From contig DASXJE010000257.1 of the NCBI GenBank assembly GCA_036497565.1, forward strand, positions 76,532-110,226: DNA of 33,695 nucleotides. The letters run 5' to 3'. The notes below the pieces were generated by a model. That model was not told where the DNA came from. It saw only the letters and a program-made list of their open reading frames with translations, and made no database searches. Below are positions 16,761 to 24,153 of this stretch, piece by piece. Source of the stretch: Mycobacteriales bacterium. Its GTDB lineage: Bacteria; Actinomycetota; Actinomycetes; Mycobacteriales; QHCD01. Numbering within the stretch: position 1 is the first letter of the stretch; the number at the start of each line of letters is the position of its first letter. A program made the translations under genes and the position numbers.

Positions 16761-17012
16761 AGAGGCACCTCTTTTCTCAAGCGGCGCCCGCGTCTCGCCG
16801 ATCGAACGCGGTGAGCCGGTCTCGTCCACCTCGTGGTCCGTGGAGTTCTCATGCCCACGCAACCCCCGCACAAAATACCCCGAACGGAGTAGCATTCCTA
16901 GTGGTCAACGGGATCATCGTGGCCGTTCCATATGGACCGATCGTACGGCGTTCGACACACGCCGGGGATCGAAGACACTGCCGGCGGACGGCACGGACAG
17001 GGAGGACCCAGG
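16761..17012. other. Divergent intergenic region between the peptide operon and the response regulator
   Basis: This 252-base region must hold the promoters of both units. A/T-rich patches stand out: AAAATA at 16872-16877 (TATTTT on the minus strand, -10-like for the peptide operon) and TAGCAT at 16890-16895 on the plus strand. CCATATGG at 16928-16935 is an 8-bp palindrome. I find no convincing -35 at normal spacing for either, so exact promoters stay unassigned. Confidence 0.4.
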
Positions 17013-17720
17013 GTGGTAGTAGAGAACGCCAGCGGTCAAACAGCCGAGGCGACCCCGATGCCCGTGACGTCGCCACCGTTCACCGGCGACCAGTTCACCG
17101 CCCTCGTCGTCGATGATCACCCTCTTCTCCGGGAATCGATCATCACGCGCCTGCAGACCATGGGTGCTTCCCAGGTCTATGAGGCGGCGAGCATCTCCGA
17201 GGCCCGGGCGCGAGCCCACTCCACCGGTCCGCTGGACCTGTGTGTCCTCGACCTCGGGCTCCCGGACGGCAACGGGTTGGACCTGCTCGGCGAGCTGCGC
17301 GAGGCGGGCTGGACCCGCCTGGTCGTGCTGTCCGCCGCCGACGATCCCTACTCCGTCCGCGCGGCATTCGTCGCCGGCGCCCAGGGCTATCTGCTCAAAT
17401 CCGCGTCCCCATCCGTGGTCGCCGACGGGGTCCGGCGGGTCCTCGACGGCGGCGTCTACGCCGATCCCTCGGTGGCTTCCCTCCTGGCCGCCGGTCTGCG
17501 CGGCGGCCGGAGCGACTCGGGCGTGTCCGACCTGTCGGCCCGCGAGGTCGAAGTGCTCCGACTCGTCGCCGACGGCAAGTCCAACAAGGAGATCGGCGAC
17601 GCCCTGAGCCTGTCTGCACTGACGGTCAAGAGCCACCTGGCCCGGATCGCCCGCAAGCTCGGGACCGGTGACCGGGCCGAGATGGTGGCCCTGGTGATGC
17701 GCGCGGGGGTCATCCGCTGA
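17013..17720 (+). CDS. LuxR/NarL-family response regulator
   Basis: 235 residues. The receiver domain has the acidic pair D34/D35 (VVDDHP), the phosphoacceptor Asp80 (CVLDLGLPDG), LVVLSAADD and the conserved lysine in YLLKS. The GerE/LuxR HTH domain is at the C-terminus: LSAREVEVLRLVADGKSNKEIGDALSLSALTVKSHLARIARKLGT (shown by its key motifs EVEVLRLVADGKSNKEI and TVKSHL). It binds DNA as a dimer when phosphorylated. This regulator is part of the conserved DUF3000-RNase D neighbourhood of actinomycetes. GTG 17013 is chosen because GGGAGGA at 17000-17006 is six bases upstream. It starts divergently from the peptide-GAF-kinase operon. Confidence 0.9.
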   Translation: MVVENASGQTAEATPMPVTSPPFTGDQFTALVVDDHPLLRESIITRLQTMGASQVYEAASISEARARAHSTGPLDLCVLDLGLPDGNGLDLLGELREAGWTRLVVLSAADDPYSVRAAFVAGAQGYLLKSASPSVVADGVRRVLDGGVYADPSVASLLAAGLRGGRSDSGVSDLSAREVEVLRLVADGKSNKEIGDALSLSALTVKSHLARIARKLGTGDRAEMVALVMRAGVIR

Positions 17721-17722
17721 CG

Positions 17723-18994
17723 TTGGCTGCCGAGCCCACCCCGACCGACGCCCCGTCCGCACCACCGGTACCGGTGTTGCATGCGCCACGGGACGGTGTG
17801 CCTGATCCGGTGACGACCGCTGCCGGCTTGACGGCTGCGTGCGAGCGGCTGGCCGCGGGCACCGGACCGGTCGCGGTCGACGCCGAACGCGCCTCCGGCT
17901 ACCGCTACGGCCAGAGCGCCTATCTGGTGCAACTCCGACGTGCCGGCGCCGGGACGATCCTCATCGACCCGCTCGGCTGCCCGGACCTGTCCGAGCTCGA
18001 CCGGGCGCTGGCCGATACCGAGTGGGTGATCCACGCCGCGAGCCAGGACCTCCCCTGCCTCGCCGAACTCGGTGCCCGGCCGCGCACCCTCTTCGACACC
18101 GAGCTGGCCGGCCGGCTCCTGAACTACCCGCGGGTCGGGCTGGCCTCGATCCTCGAGCGGGTTCTCGGGATGAGCCTGGAGAAGGGCCACGGGTCGGCGG
18201 ACTGGAGCACCCGGCCGCTCCCCCACGACTGGCTGGTCTACGCCGCACTCGATGTCGAGTTGCTCGTCGAGCTCCGCGACGGGCTGTACGCCGCGCTCGT
18301 GGCGGCCGACCGGCTGAACTGGGCGACCCAGGAGTTCGCCGCCCTCGTCGCCGCACCCCCGGCGGCGCCGCGCACAGACCCCTGGCGCCGCACATCCGGG
18401 ATCCACAAGATCCGCAACGCCCGCGCGCTCGCGACCGTCCGCTCGCTGTGGTTCACCCGCGACGAGATCGCCCGACAGCGGGATCTGGCGCCCGGCCGGG
18501 TGCTCCCCGACTCCGCGATCATCGCGGCGGCGCTGGCGGATCCGGCGTCGGCCGAGGAACTGCGGGCACTGCCGGTCTTCTCCGGGCGTGGCAACCGCCG
18601 GCTCCTCGAACGTTGGTGGCACGCGATCGCCGAGGCTCGGGACCTGCCGGCGGCCGACCTCCCGCCGACGACCCCGGTCAACGATGCGGAGACTCCGCCG
18701 CCGAGCAACCGGTGGGCCAACCGCGATCCGGAGGCGGCCGCCCGCCTGGTCGCGGCCCGGGCCGCGACCACCGGCCTCGCCGAGCACCTCGCCATCCCGA
18801 CCGAGAACCTCGTCGCGCCCGACGCCGTACGCCGGCTGGCGTGGCGCCCGCCCGAGCCGCTCACCGCGGACGCCGTCGCGGCGGTGCTCCGGGACCGGGC
18901 CGCGCGGCCGTGGCAGATCGACCTCACCGCGGCACCACTGGCGGCGGCGCTGGACGCCGCGCAGCACAGACAGCAGCAGGGACAGCAGTCGTGA
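17723..18994 (+). CDS. rnd: Ribonuclease D-like 3'-5' exonuclease with HRDC domain
   Basis: 423 residues. The DEDDy exonuclease core has D53 and E55 in VAVDAERASG, the HAASQDLPCL motif, and YAALDVELL with the final Tyr and Asp. An HRDC-type region follows (about 235-315, RSLWFTRDEIARQRDLAPGRVLPD), then a C-terminal domain typical of actinobacterial RNase D. It trims 3' ends of structured RNA such as tRNA. The start at TTG 17723, two bases after the regulator's stop, is unusual and uncertain; GTG or ATG codons near 17775-17780 are alternatives that would drop the Pro/Thr-rich first 18 residues. It is probably co-transcribed with the regulator. Confidence 0.88.
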   Translation: MAAEPTPTDAPSAPPVPVLHAPRDGVPDPVTTAAGLTAACERLAAGTGPVAVDAERASGYRYGQSAYLVQLRRAGAGTILIDPLGCPDLSELDRALADTEWVIHAASQDLPCLAELGARPRTLFDTELAGRLLNYPRVGLASILERVLGMSLEKGHGSADWSTRPLPHDWLVYAALDVELLVELRDGLYAALVAADRLNWATQEFAALVAAPPAAPRTDPWRRTSGIHKIRNARALATVRSLWFTRDEIARQRDLAPGRVLPDSAIIAAALADPASAEELRALPVFSGRGNRRLLERWWHAIAEARDLPAADLPPTTPVNDAETPPPSNRWANRDPEAAARLVAARAATTGLAEHLAIPTENLVAPDAVRRLAWRPPEPLTADAVAAVLRDRAARPWQIDLTAAPLAAALDAAQHRQQQGQQS

Positions 18995-19110
18995 CCACCG
19001 GGCCCCAGGCCGGGTCGACCGGGAACGGCCGGGCACAGGACGTCGGCTGGTGCTTCCTGTTCGCCGCGGTGGCGATCGGCCTCTTCCTCGTCTTCCGGTT
19101 CGTGCTGTGA
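18991..19110 (+). CDS. 39-residue single-pass membrane peptide
   Basis: Starts with GTG at 18991, overlapping the RNase D stop by four bases (GTGA). About 17 polar residues (VTTGPQAGSTGNGRAQ) precede one hydrophobic segment from about residue 18 to the C-terminus (WCFLFAAVAIGLFLVFRFVL). No family recognised. The coupled start, the abrupt polar-to-hydrophobic pattern and the stop soon after support a real small protein. It may be a missed annotation. Confidence 0.55.
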   Translation: MTTGPQAGSTGNGRAQDVGWCFLFAAVAIGLFLVFRFVL

Positions 19111-19190
19111 CCTGTCCCGAACCGGGCCGGCCGGCTCGCTACTGACCGGTAACATCGGCTCTGCCCGCCGTTGCCCACCCGGGAGGGTCC

Positions 19191-20393
19191 ATGCTCGCCA
19201 GCCGGCGTGAGGTCGTCTTCGTCGACGGCGCCCGTACCCCCTTCGGCAAGGCCGGCCCGACGGGCCTCTACGCCGAGACCCGCGCGGACGACATGATCGT
19301 CCGGGTCATCCGTGAATTGCTGCGCCGCCATCCCGAACTGCCGCCGAAGCGGGTCGACGAGGTGGCCGTCGCGGCCACCACGCAGACCGGCGACCAGGGC
19401 CTCACGATCGGCCGCACGGCGGCGCTTCTGGCCGGCCTGCCGGCCTCGGTGCCCGGCTTCGCGATCGACCGCATGTGCGCCGGCGCCATGACAGCCGTGA
19501 CGACCGTCGCGAGCGGAATCGCCGCCGGTGCCTACGACGTCGCCATCGCAGGCGGTGTCGAGCACATGGGCCACCATCCGATGGGCGACGGCGTCGACCC
19601 CAACCCGCGGTTCCTCGCCGAACGGCTGGTCGATCCGTCGGCGCTGGTGATGGGACAGACCGCGGAGAACCTCCACGACCGGATGCCGGGCATCACCCGC
19701 GCCCGGGCGGACCGGTTCGCGGCCGCCAGCCAGGCCAAGCTCGCCAAGGCCTACGCGGACGGCAAGATCGAGCCGGACCTGGTCTCCGTGGCGGTCCGGT
19801 CGGCCGCGCTCGGGTGGGGGCTCGCAACCGTCGACGAACCGCCACGTCCAGGTACGACGGTCGAGGATCTGGCCGCGCTGCCGACGCCGTTCCGGCCGCA
19901 CGGCCGGGTGACCGCCGGCAACTCCGCCGGCCTCAACGACGGCGCCGCCGGCTGCATCGTCGCCGGTGAGGACACGGCCCGCGAACTCGGGCTCCCGGTG
20001 GCGATGCGCATGGTCGGCTTCGGCTACATCGGCGTCGAGCCGGAGGTGATGGGCGTCGGCCCGATCCCGGCCACCGAACGCGTCCTGGCCCGCACCGGCC
20101 TGTCCCTCGACGACATCGGTCTGTTCGAGCTCAACGAGGCGTTCGCCGTTCAGGTGCTGGCCTTCCTCGATCACTTCGGGATCGCCGACGACGACCCGCG
20201 GGTCAATCTCTACGGCGGCGCGATCGCGGTGGGGCACCCGCTGGCGTCCTCCGGCGTACGGCTGATGACCCAGCTCGCGCGGCAGTTCACCGACCACCCG
20301 GAGGTGCGCTACGGCCTCACCGCCATGTGCGTCGGCATCGGGATGGGCGGCAGCGTCATCTGGGAGAACCCGCACTGGAAGGGGCAACAGTGA
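19191..20393 (+). CDS. fadA: Thiolase, acetyl-CoA C-acyltransferase
   Basis: 400 residues. It cleaves 3-ketoacyl-CoA with CoA in the last step of beta-oxidation. The nucleophilic cysteine is C96 (DRMCAGAM). NEAFAVQ, GGAIAVGHPLASSG (catalytic His) and MCVGIGMG (second catalytic Cys) complete the thiolase signatures. ATG 19191 has GGGAGGG at a proper distance upstream. TAACAT at 19150-19155 is a possible -10. The stop overlaps the fadB-like gene start by four bases (GTGA at 20390-20393), giving the two-subunit beta-oxidation pair. Confidence 0.93.
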   Translation: MLASRREVVFVDGARTPFGKAGPTGLYAETRADDMIVRVIRELLRRHPELPPKRVDEVAVAATTQTGDQGLTIGRTAALLAGLPASVPGFAIDRMCAGAMTAVTTVASGIAAGAYDVAIAGGVEHMGHHPMGDGVDPNPRFLAERLVDPSALVMGQTAENLHDRMPGITRARADRFAAASQAKLAKAYADGKIEPDLVSVAVRSAALGWGLATVDEPPRPGTTVEDLAALPTPFRPHGRVTAGNSAGLNDGAAGCIVAGEDTARELGLPVAMRMVGFGYIGVEPEVMGVGPIPATERVLARTGLSLDDIGLFELNEAFAVQVLAFLDHFGIADDDPRVNLYGGAIAVGHPLASSGVRLMTQLARQFTDHPEVRYGLTAMCVGIGMGGSVIWENPHWKGQQ

Positions 20394-22510
20394 CGACGGC
20401 GGACTCCGCGACCTCCCTGGCCGGGTCCTGGCCCGACGAGGTGGTGACCGAAGCGCGGGTGCGCTATCTCGACGTTCCCGGCGTGCCCGCACCGGTCGCC
20501 CTGATCACCCTCGACAACGGCCGTGACCACACCCGTCCGGCGACCTTCGGTCCGGGCGGCCTGGCCGCACTCGACGCCGCCGTCGACGAGATCGAGGCGC
20601 ACTCCCCCGGTGTGGCGGCGATCGGCGTCACCGGCACGCCGTTCATCTTCTCCGCCGGAGCCGACCTCGACGGCGCCGCCCGGGTGACCGGCCGCGAACA
20701 GGCACGCGACGTCGCCCGGTTCGGGCACCGCGTCTTCCGGCGTTTCCGCGAGAGCACCGTGCCGACGTTCGCGTTCGTCAACGGCGTGGCGCTCGGCGGT
20801 GGACTCGAACTCGCCCTGGCCTGTCATTACCGCACGCTGTCCTCGGGCGCGGGCGCGCTGGCGTTCCCGGAGTGCTTCCTCGGCATCGTGCCCGGCTGGG
20901 GCGGCTGTTGGCTGCTCCCCAACCTGATCGGCGCCGACGGCGCAGTGCGGGTCATCGTCGACAACGCGCTCGCCAACAACCGGATGCTCAAGCCGGCACA
21001 GGCGCTCGAGCTCGGCATCGCCGACACCGTGTTCGATCCGGCCGACTTCCTGGAGCGGTCGCTGGAGTGGGCGGCCGGCATCCTGCGCGGCGACCACCAC
21101 GTCGATCGACGCGCCGTCGACCGCGGTCCCGGGTGGGACGACGCAGTACGTCGAGGTCGGGCCGGTGCCGACGCGAAGCTGCACGGAGCGGCGCCTGCGC
21201 CGTACCGTGCGCTCGACCTGATCGCCGCGGCCCGCGCATCGACCCTCGACGAGGGCTTCGCGGCCGAGGACGAGGCGCTGACCGACCTGATCATGAGCGA
21301 GGAGTTCCGGGCCGGGGCCTACGCCTTCGATCTGGTGCAGCGACGGGCCCGGCGCCCGGTCGGCGCACCGGATCGGGCACTGGCCCGGCCGGTGACGAAG
21401 GTCGGGATCGTCGGAGCGGGCCTGATGGCCTGCCAGCTCGCCCTGCTCTTCGTCCGGCGGCTGCGGGTGCCGGTCGTGCTCACCGACGTTGACGCCGCAC
21501 GGGTCGAGGCGGGGGTCGCGGCAGTCCATTCCGAGATCGAGAAGCTCCAAGCGTTGGGTCGGGTGGGCGCGGACGAGGCCGCCCGGCTGACCGCACTGGT
21601 CAGCGGCTCACCGGACCTGCGACCGTCCTTCACCGACGCCGATCTCGTGATCGAGGCGGTGTTCGAAGATCTCGAGGTCAAGCAGAAGGTCTTCGCCGAC
21701 GTCGAAGGTGTCGTCTCCCCGACCTGCCTGCTGGCGACCAACACCTCCAGCCTGTCGGTGACCCGGATGGGCGCGGGCATAGCGCACCCCGAGCGGCTCG
21801 TCGGGCTGCACTTCTTCAATCCGGTCGCCGTTCTCCCGTTGGTCGAGGTCGTTCGCACGCCGGCGACCGACGATGCGTCCCTGGCGACGGCACTCGCGGT
21901 CGGGCGCGAGGTGAAGAAGTCGTGCGTGCTCGTCGCCGATGCGCCGGCGTTCGTGGTCAACCGGCTGCTGACCAGATTCCTCGGCGAGGTGATCGCGAGC
22001 GTCGACGAGGGAACGCCGATCGAGGTCGCCGACGGGGCGCTCTCACCGCTCGGCCTGCCGATGACGCCGTTCGTGCTGCTCGCTCTCGTCGGGCCGGCGG
22101 TGGCGCTGCACGTGGCCGAGACCCTGCACACCGCGTTCCCCGACCGCTTCGCGGTCAGCGACAATCTCGCCCGCGTCGTTGCCGCCGGCAAGAACGGCAT
22201 CTATCTCTGGGCGGACGGCGTTCCGACGGTCGACCCGGAGGTCGCCGCCCTGATCGAGCAGGGCGGCGACCCCAGCACCGTCGAGCAGCTACGCGCCCGC
22301 TCGCTGGACGCGCTCGCCGAGGAGATCGGCTTGATGCTCGACGAGGGCGTCGTCGCGGCGCCGGCCGACATCGACCTGTGCCTCATCCTCGGCGCGGGCT
22401 GGCCGTTCCACCTCGGCGGGATCACGCCGTACCTCGACCGGACCGGCGTCTCGGAACGGGTACGCGGCAGGCGTTTCCAGCAATCCGGCGGGGCGAGCGT
22501 GCCCGCCTAG
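20390..22510 (+). CDS. fadB: Bifunctional enoyl-CoA hydratase / 3-hydroxyacyl-CoA dehydrogenase (FadB-like)
   Basis: 706 residues. The N-terminal crotonase domain (about 1-300) has FSAGADLDG (oxyanion hole) and GGGLELALA plus FPECFLGIVPGWGG, with the two Glu positions of hydratases present. The dehydrogenase follows from about residue 335: VGIVGAGLMACQLA (NAD fold, third Gly of GxGxxG replaced by Ala), ATNTSSLSVT and HFFNPVAVLPLVEVV. Two C-terminal 3HCDH_C-type segments end the protein. It hydrates enoyl-CoA and oxidises the 3-hydroxy product for FadA. GTG 20390 overlaps the thiolase stop. Its own stop is shared with the convergent MFS gene (CTAG, 22507-22510). Confidence 0.93.
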   Translation: MTTADSATSLAGSWPDEVVTEARVRYLDVPGVPAPVALITLDNGRDHTRPATFGPGGLAALDAAVDEIEAHSPGVAAIGVTGTPFIFSAGADLDGAARVTGREQARDVARFGHRVFRRFRESTVPTFAFVNGVALGGGLELALACHYRTLSSGAGALAFPECFLGIVPGWGGCWLLPNLIGADGAVRVIVDNALANNRMLKPAQALELGIADTVFDPADFLERSLEWAAGILRGDHHVDRRAVDRGPGWDDAVRRGRAGADAKLHGAAPAPYRALDLIAAARASTLDEGFAAEDEALTDLIMSEEFRAGAYAFDLVQRRARRPVGAPDRALARPVTKVGIVGAGLMACQLALLFVRRLRVPVVLTDVDAARVEAGVAAVHSEIEKLQALGRVGADEAARLTALVSGSPDLRPSFTDADLVIEAVFEDLEVKQKVFADVEGVVSPTCLLATNTSSLSVTRMGAGIAHPERLVGLHFFNPVAVLPLVEVVRTPATDDASLATALAVGREVKKSCVLVADAPAFVVNRLLTRFLGEVIASVDEGTPIEVADGALSPLGLPMTPFVLLALVGPAVALHVAETLHTAFPDRFAVSDNLARVVAAGKNGIYLWADGVPTVDPEVAALIEQGGDPSTVEQLRARSLDALAEEIGLMLDEGVVAAPADIDLCLILGAGWPFHLGGITPYLDRTGVSERVRGRRFQQSGGASVPA

Positions 22511-23835
22511 TTGGTTCCCGCCTTCGCACCCTCGCGGGTGTCGACGGCGACGACGCCACCGTCCCGGTCGCCGCGGCGACCCACCCAGATCATCACCAGG
22601 CCGGCGAGGAACAGGGCGACGGCGAGCACGAGGGACGTGGCGAAGAAACTGCCGCCGGTCCGATCCTGCAGCCAGCCACCGAGATACGGGCCGGCAAAGC
22701 CGCCGAGGTTACCCAGCGCGTTGATCAGACCCATGGCGCCACCGGCGAGAGCGACCGGTACGGCGCGGGACGCGCTGGCCCAGAACGGGCCGTCGTAGGC
22801 CAAGGCTCCCATCATGGCGAAGCTCAGGAACAGGATCGACACAGCGGCGATGTTGCCGACGCCGACCGACAGGACGAGCGCGACCGAGCCGACCACCATC
22901 GACACGAACACGTGCAGGCGGTAACGACCGTTCCGGTCCGCGGCGCGGCCGTTGATCCACAGACCCACGATCGCGAAGACGTACGGCACCGCGGTCAGGA
23001 ACCCGACCGCCACAGATCCGCCCCCGGTGACCTGCTCCACCTCGTGCGGCAGCCAGAGATTGAGGCCGTAGAAGCCGATCTGGATCAGGAAATACACGCC
23101 GACCAGTTTCCACACGACGCTGCTGCGCAGGATCTGCCGATAACCGGCGTTGGCCGGCTGGCCGGCGTTGTCCGCGGCCAGCGACGTCTCGATGTAGTCC
23201 CGCTCCTCCCGGCTGCACCAGGCGGCGTCACTCGGCCGGTCCGCAGCGAACCAGAACCACAGCGGCGCCGCGATCAGGAACGGGAAGATCCCCTCGACGA
23301 CGAACAGCATGCGCCAGTCGCTGAAGGACAGAATCCAGCCGGACAGCGGCGCGGTGATGATCGACGAGATGGCGATGTTCATGATCCAGAATGCGTACGC
23401 CCGGGCCCGCTCCCGGGCCGGGAACCAGTGGCTGATCAGCACGAGGATCGCCGGCCAGATACCGCCCTCGGCGACACCGAGCATGAATCTGACGATGAGC
23501 AACTGTGTGTAGTCCTGCACCAGGCCGGAAAGAACGGCGAAGACGCCCCAGACCAGGATCATGATGCCGACGAACTTCTTCGCCGACCAGTGCTCGGCCA
23601 AGTGTCCGCCGGGCAACTGCATGACGAGATAACCGATGAAGAAGATTCCGCCCGCGAGTCCCTCGGCTCCGGCGGAGACGTGGAGATCCTTCCCGATCCC
23701 GTCGAACGCGAAGCCGATGTTCGTCCGGTCCATGAAGGAGATGATGTAGACGACGATGGCGATCGGGATCAGTCGCGTCCATCTCGTGCGCCCCGCTGGC
23801 GCTTCGTGGGCACCGGTCTCGACGTTGGTCGTCAT
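22507..23835 (-). CDS. MFS transporter, anion:cation symporter (ACS) family
   Basis: 442 residues with 12 hydrophobic segments. FMDRTNIGFAFDGIGKDL is the ACS-family signature; LGVAEGGIWPAILVLISHWFPARERARA is the characteristic loop after TM4. ACS members import organic anions and sugar acids by proton symport; substrate is not predictable. ATG 23835 has AAGGAG at a good distance. It is transcribed away from the GH106-like gene, sharing a 318-base promoter region, so the two are probably one regulon. It is the first gene of the accessory module after the conserved fadB gene. Confidence 0.88.
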   Translation of the reverse strand: MTTNVETGAHEAPAGRTRWTRLIPIAIVVYIISFMDRTNIGFAFDGIGKDLHVSAGAEGLAGGIFFIGYLVMQLPGGHLAEHWSAKKFVGIMILVWGVFAVLSGLVQDYTQLLIVRFMLGVAEGGIWPAILVLISHWFPARERARAYAFWIMNIAISSIITAPLSGWILSFSDWRMLFVVEGIFPFLIAAPLWFWFAADRPSDAAWCSREERDYIETSLAADNAGQPANAGYRQILRSSVVWKLVGVYFLIQIGFYGLNLWLPHEVEQVTGGGSVAVGFLTAVPYVFAIVGLWINGRAADRNGRYRLHVFVSMVVGSVALVLSVGVGNIAAVSILFLSFAMMGALAYDGPFWASASRAVPVALAGGAMGLINALGNLGGFAGPYLGGWLQDRTGGSFFATSLVLAVALFLAGLVMIWVGRRGDRDGGVVAVDTREGAKAGTN

Positions 23836-24153
23836 GAAGGCTCCTTCCGTCGCGGGCGGATGACACTTCGGCGGGCGTCACGCAGCCCGCGACCGGCGAG
23901 TATGCCGAGGTATCCGCAGACCGGCATCTCGGGAGGTGACGTGGTGTGCACATCCTCGGTCGATACCCCGCGCAATATCACGCGCAGTCACCGAATGATC
24001 GGAAAGCGATTTCCCCCGGGGCCGGCGATGATCTCGGCCGGGTAACACTTACCTCGACGCCGGCCGCCGGGTCTGCGTCAGGCATGCTGGCCTGCGGGCA
24101 CACCCTCGACACAGCTCAGCCGGACCGCCACGCCTTCGCAAAAGGACAACACC
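23836..24153. other. Divergent promoter region of the MFS and GH106-like genes (318 bp)
   Basis: No gene is supported here; a plus-strand open frame from 23946 to 24167 overlaps the GH106 start and lacks a ribosome site. The region contains a LacI-like operator (24001-24014), TAACAC in GGTAACACTTACC near 24041-24053 as a -10-like patch, and AAAGGA at 24141-24146, the ribosome site for ATG 24154. The base composition is less GC-rich than surrounding coding sequence. Confidence 0.5.
24001..24014. promoter_or_regulatory. LacI/GalR-family-like operator
   Basis: GGAAAGCGATTTCC: arms GGAAA and TTTCC with four bases between. The inner 12 bases GAAAGCGATTTC differ at one position from the ideal LacI-type GAAAGCGCTTTC. 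It lies between the divergent MFS and GH106-like genes. No LacI regulator is encoded in the window. Confidence 0.5.

Noticed and set aside
16761-17012. Sigma-70 or ECF promoters for the peptide operon (TTGACC at 16903-16908 minus strand, GGAAT nearby)
   Set aside because: No -10 or CGTT element lies at the required spacing from these hexamers, so they were not called as promoters.
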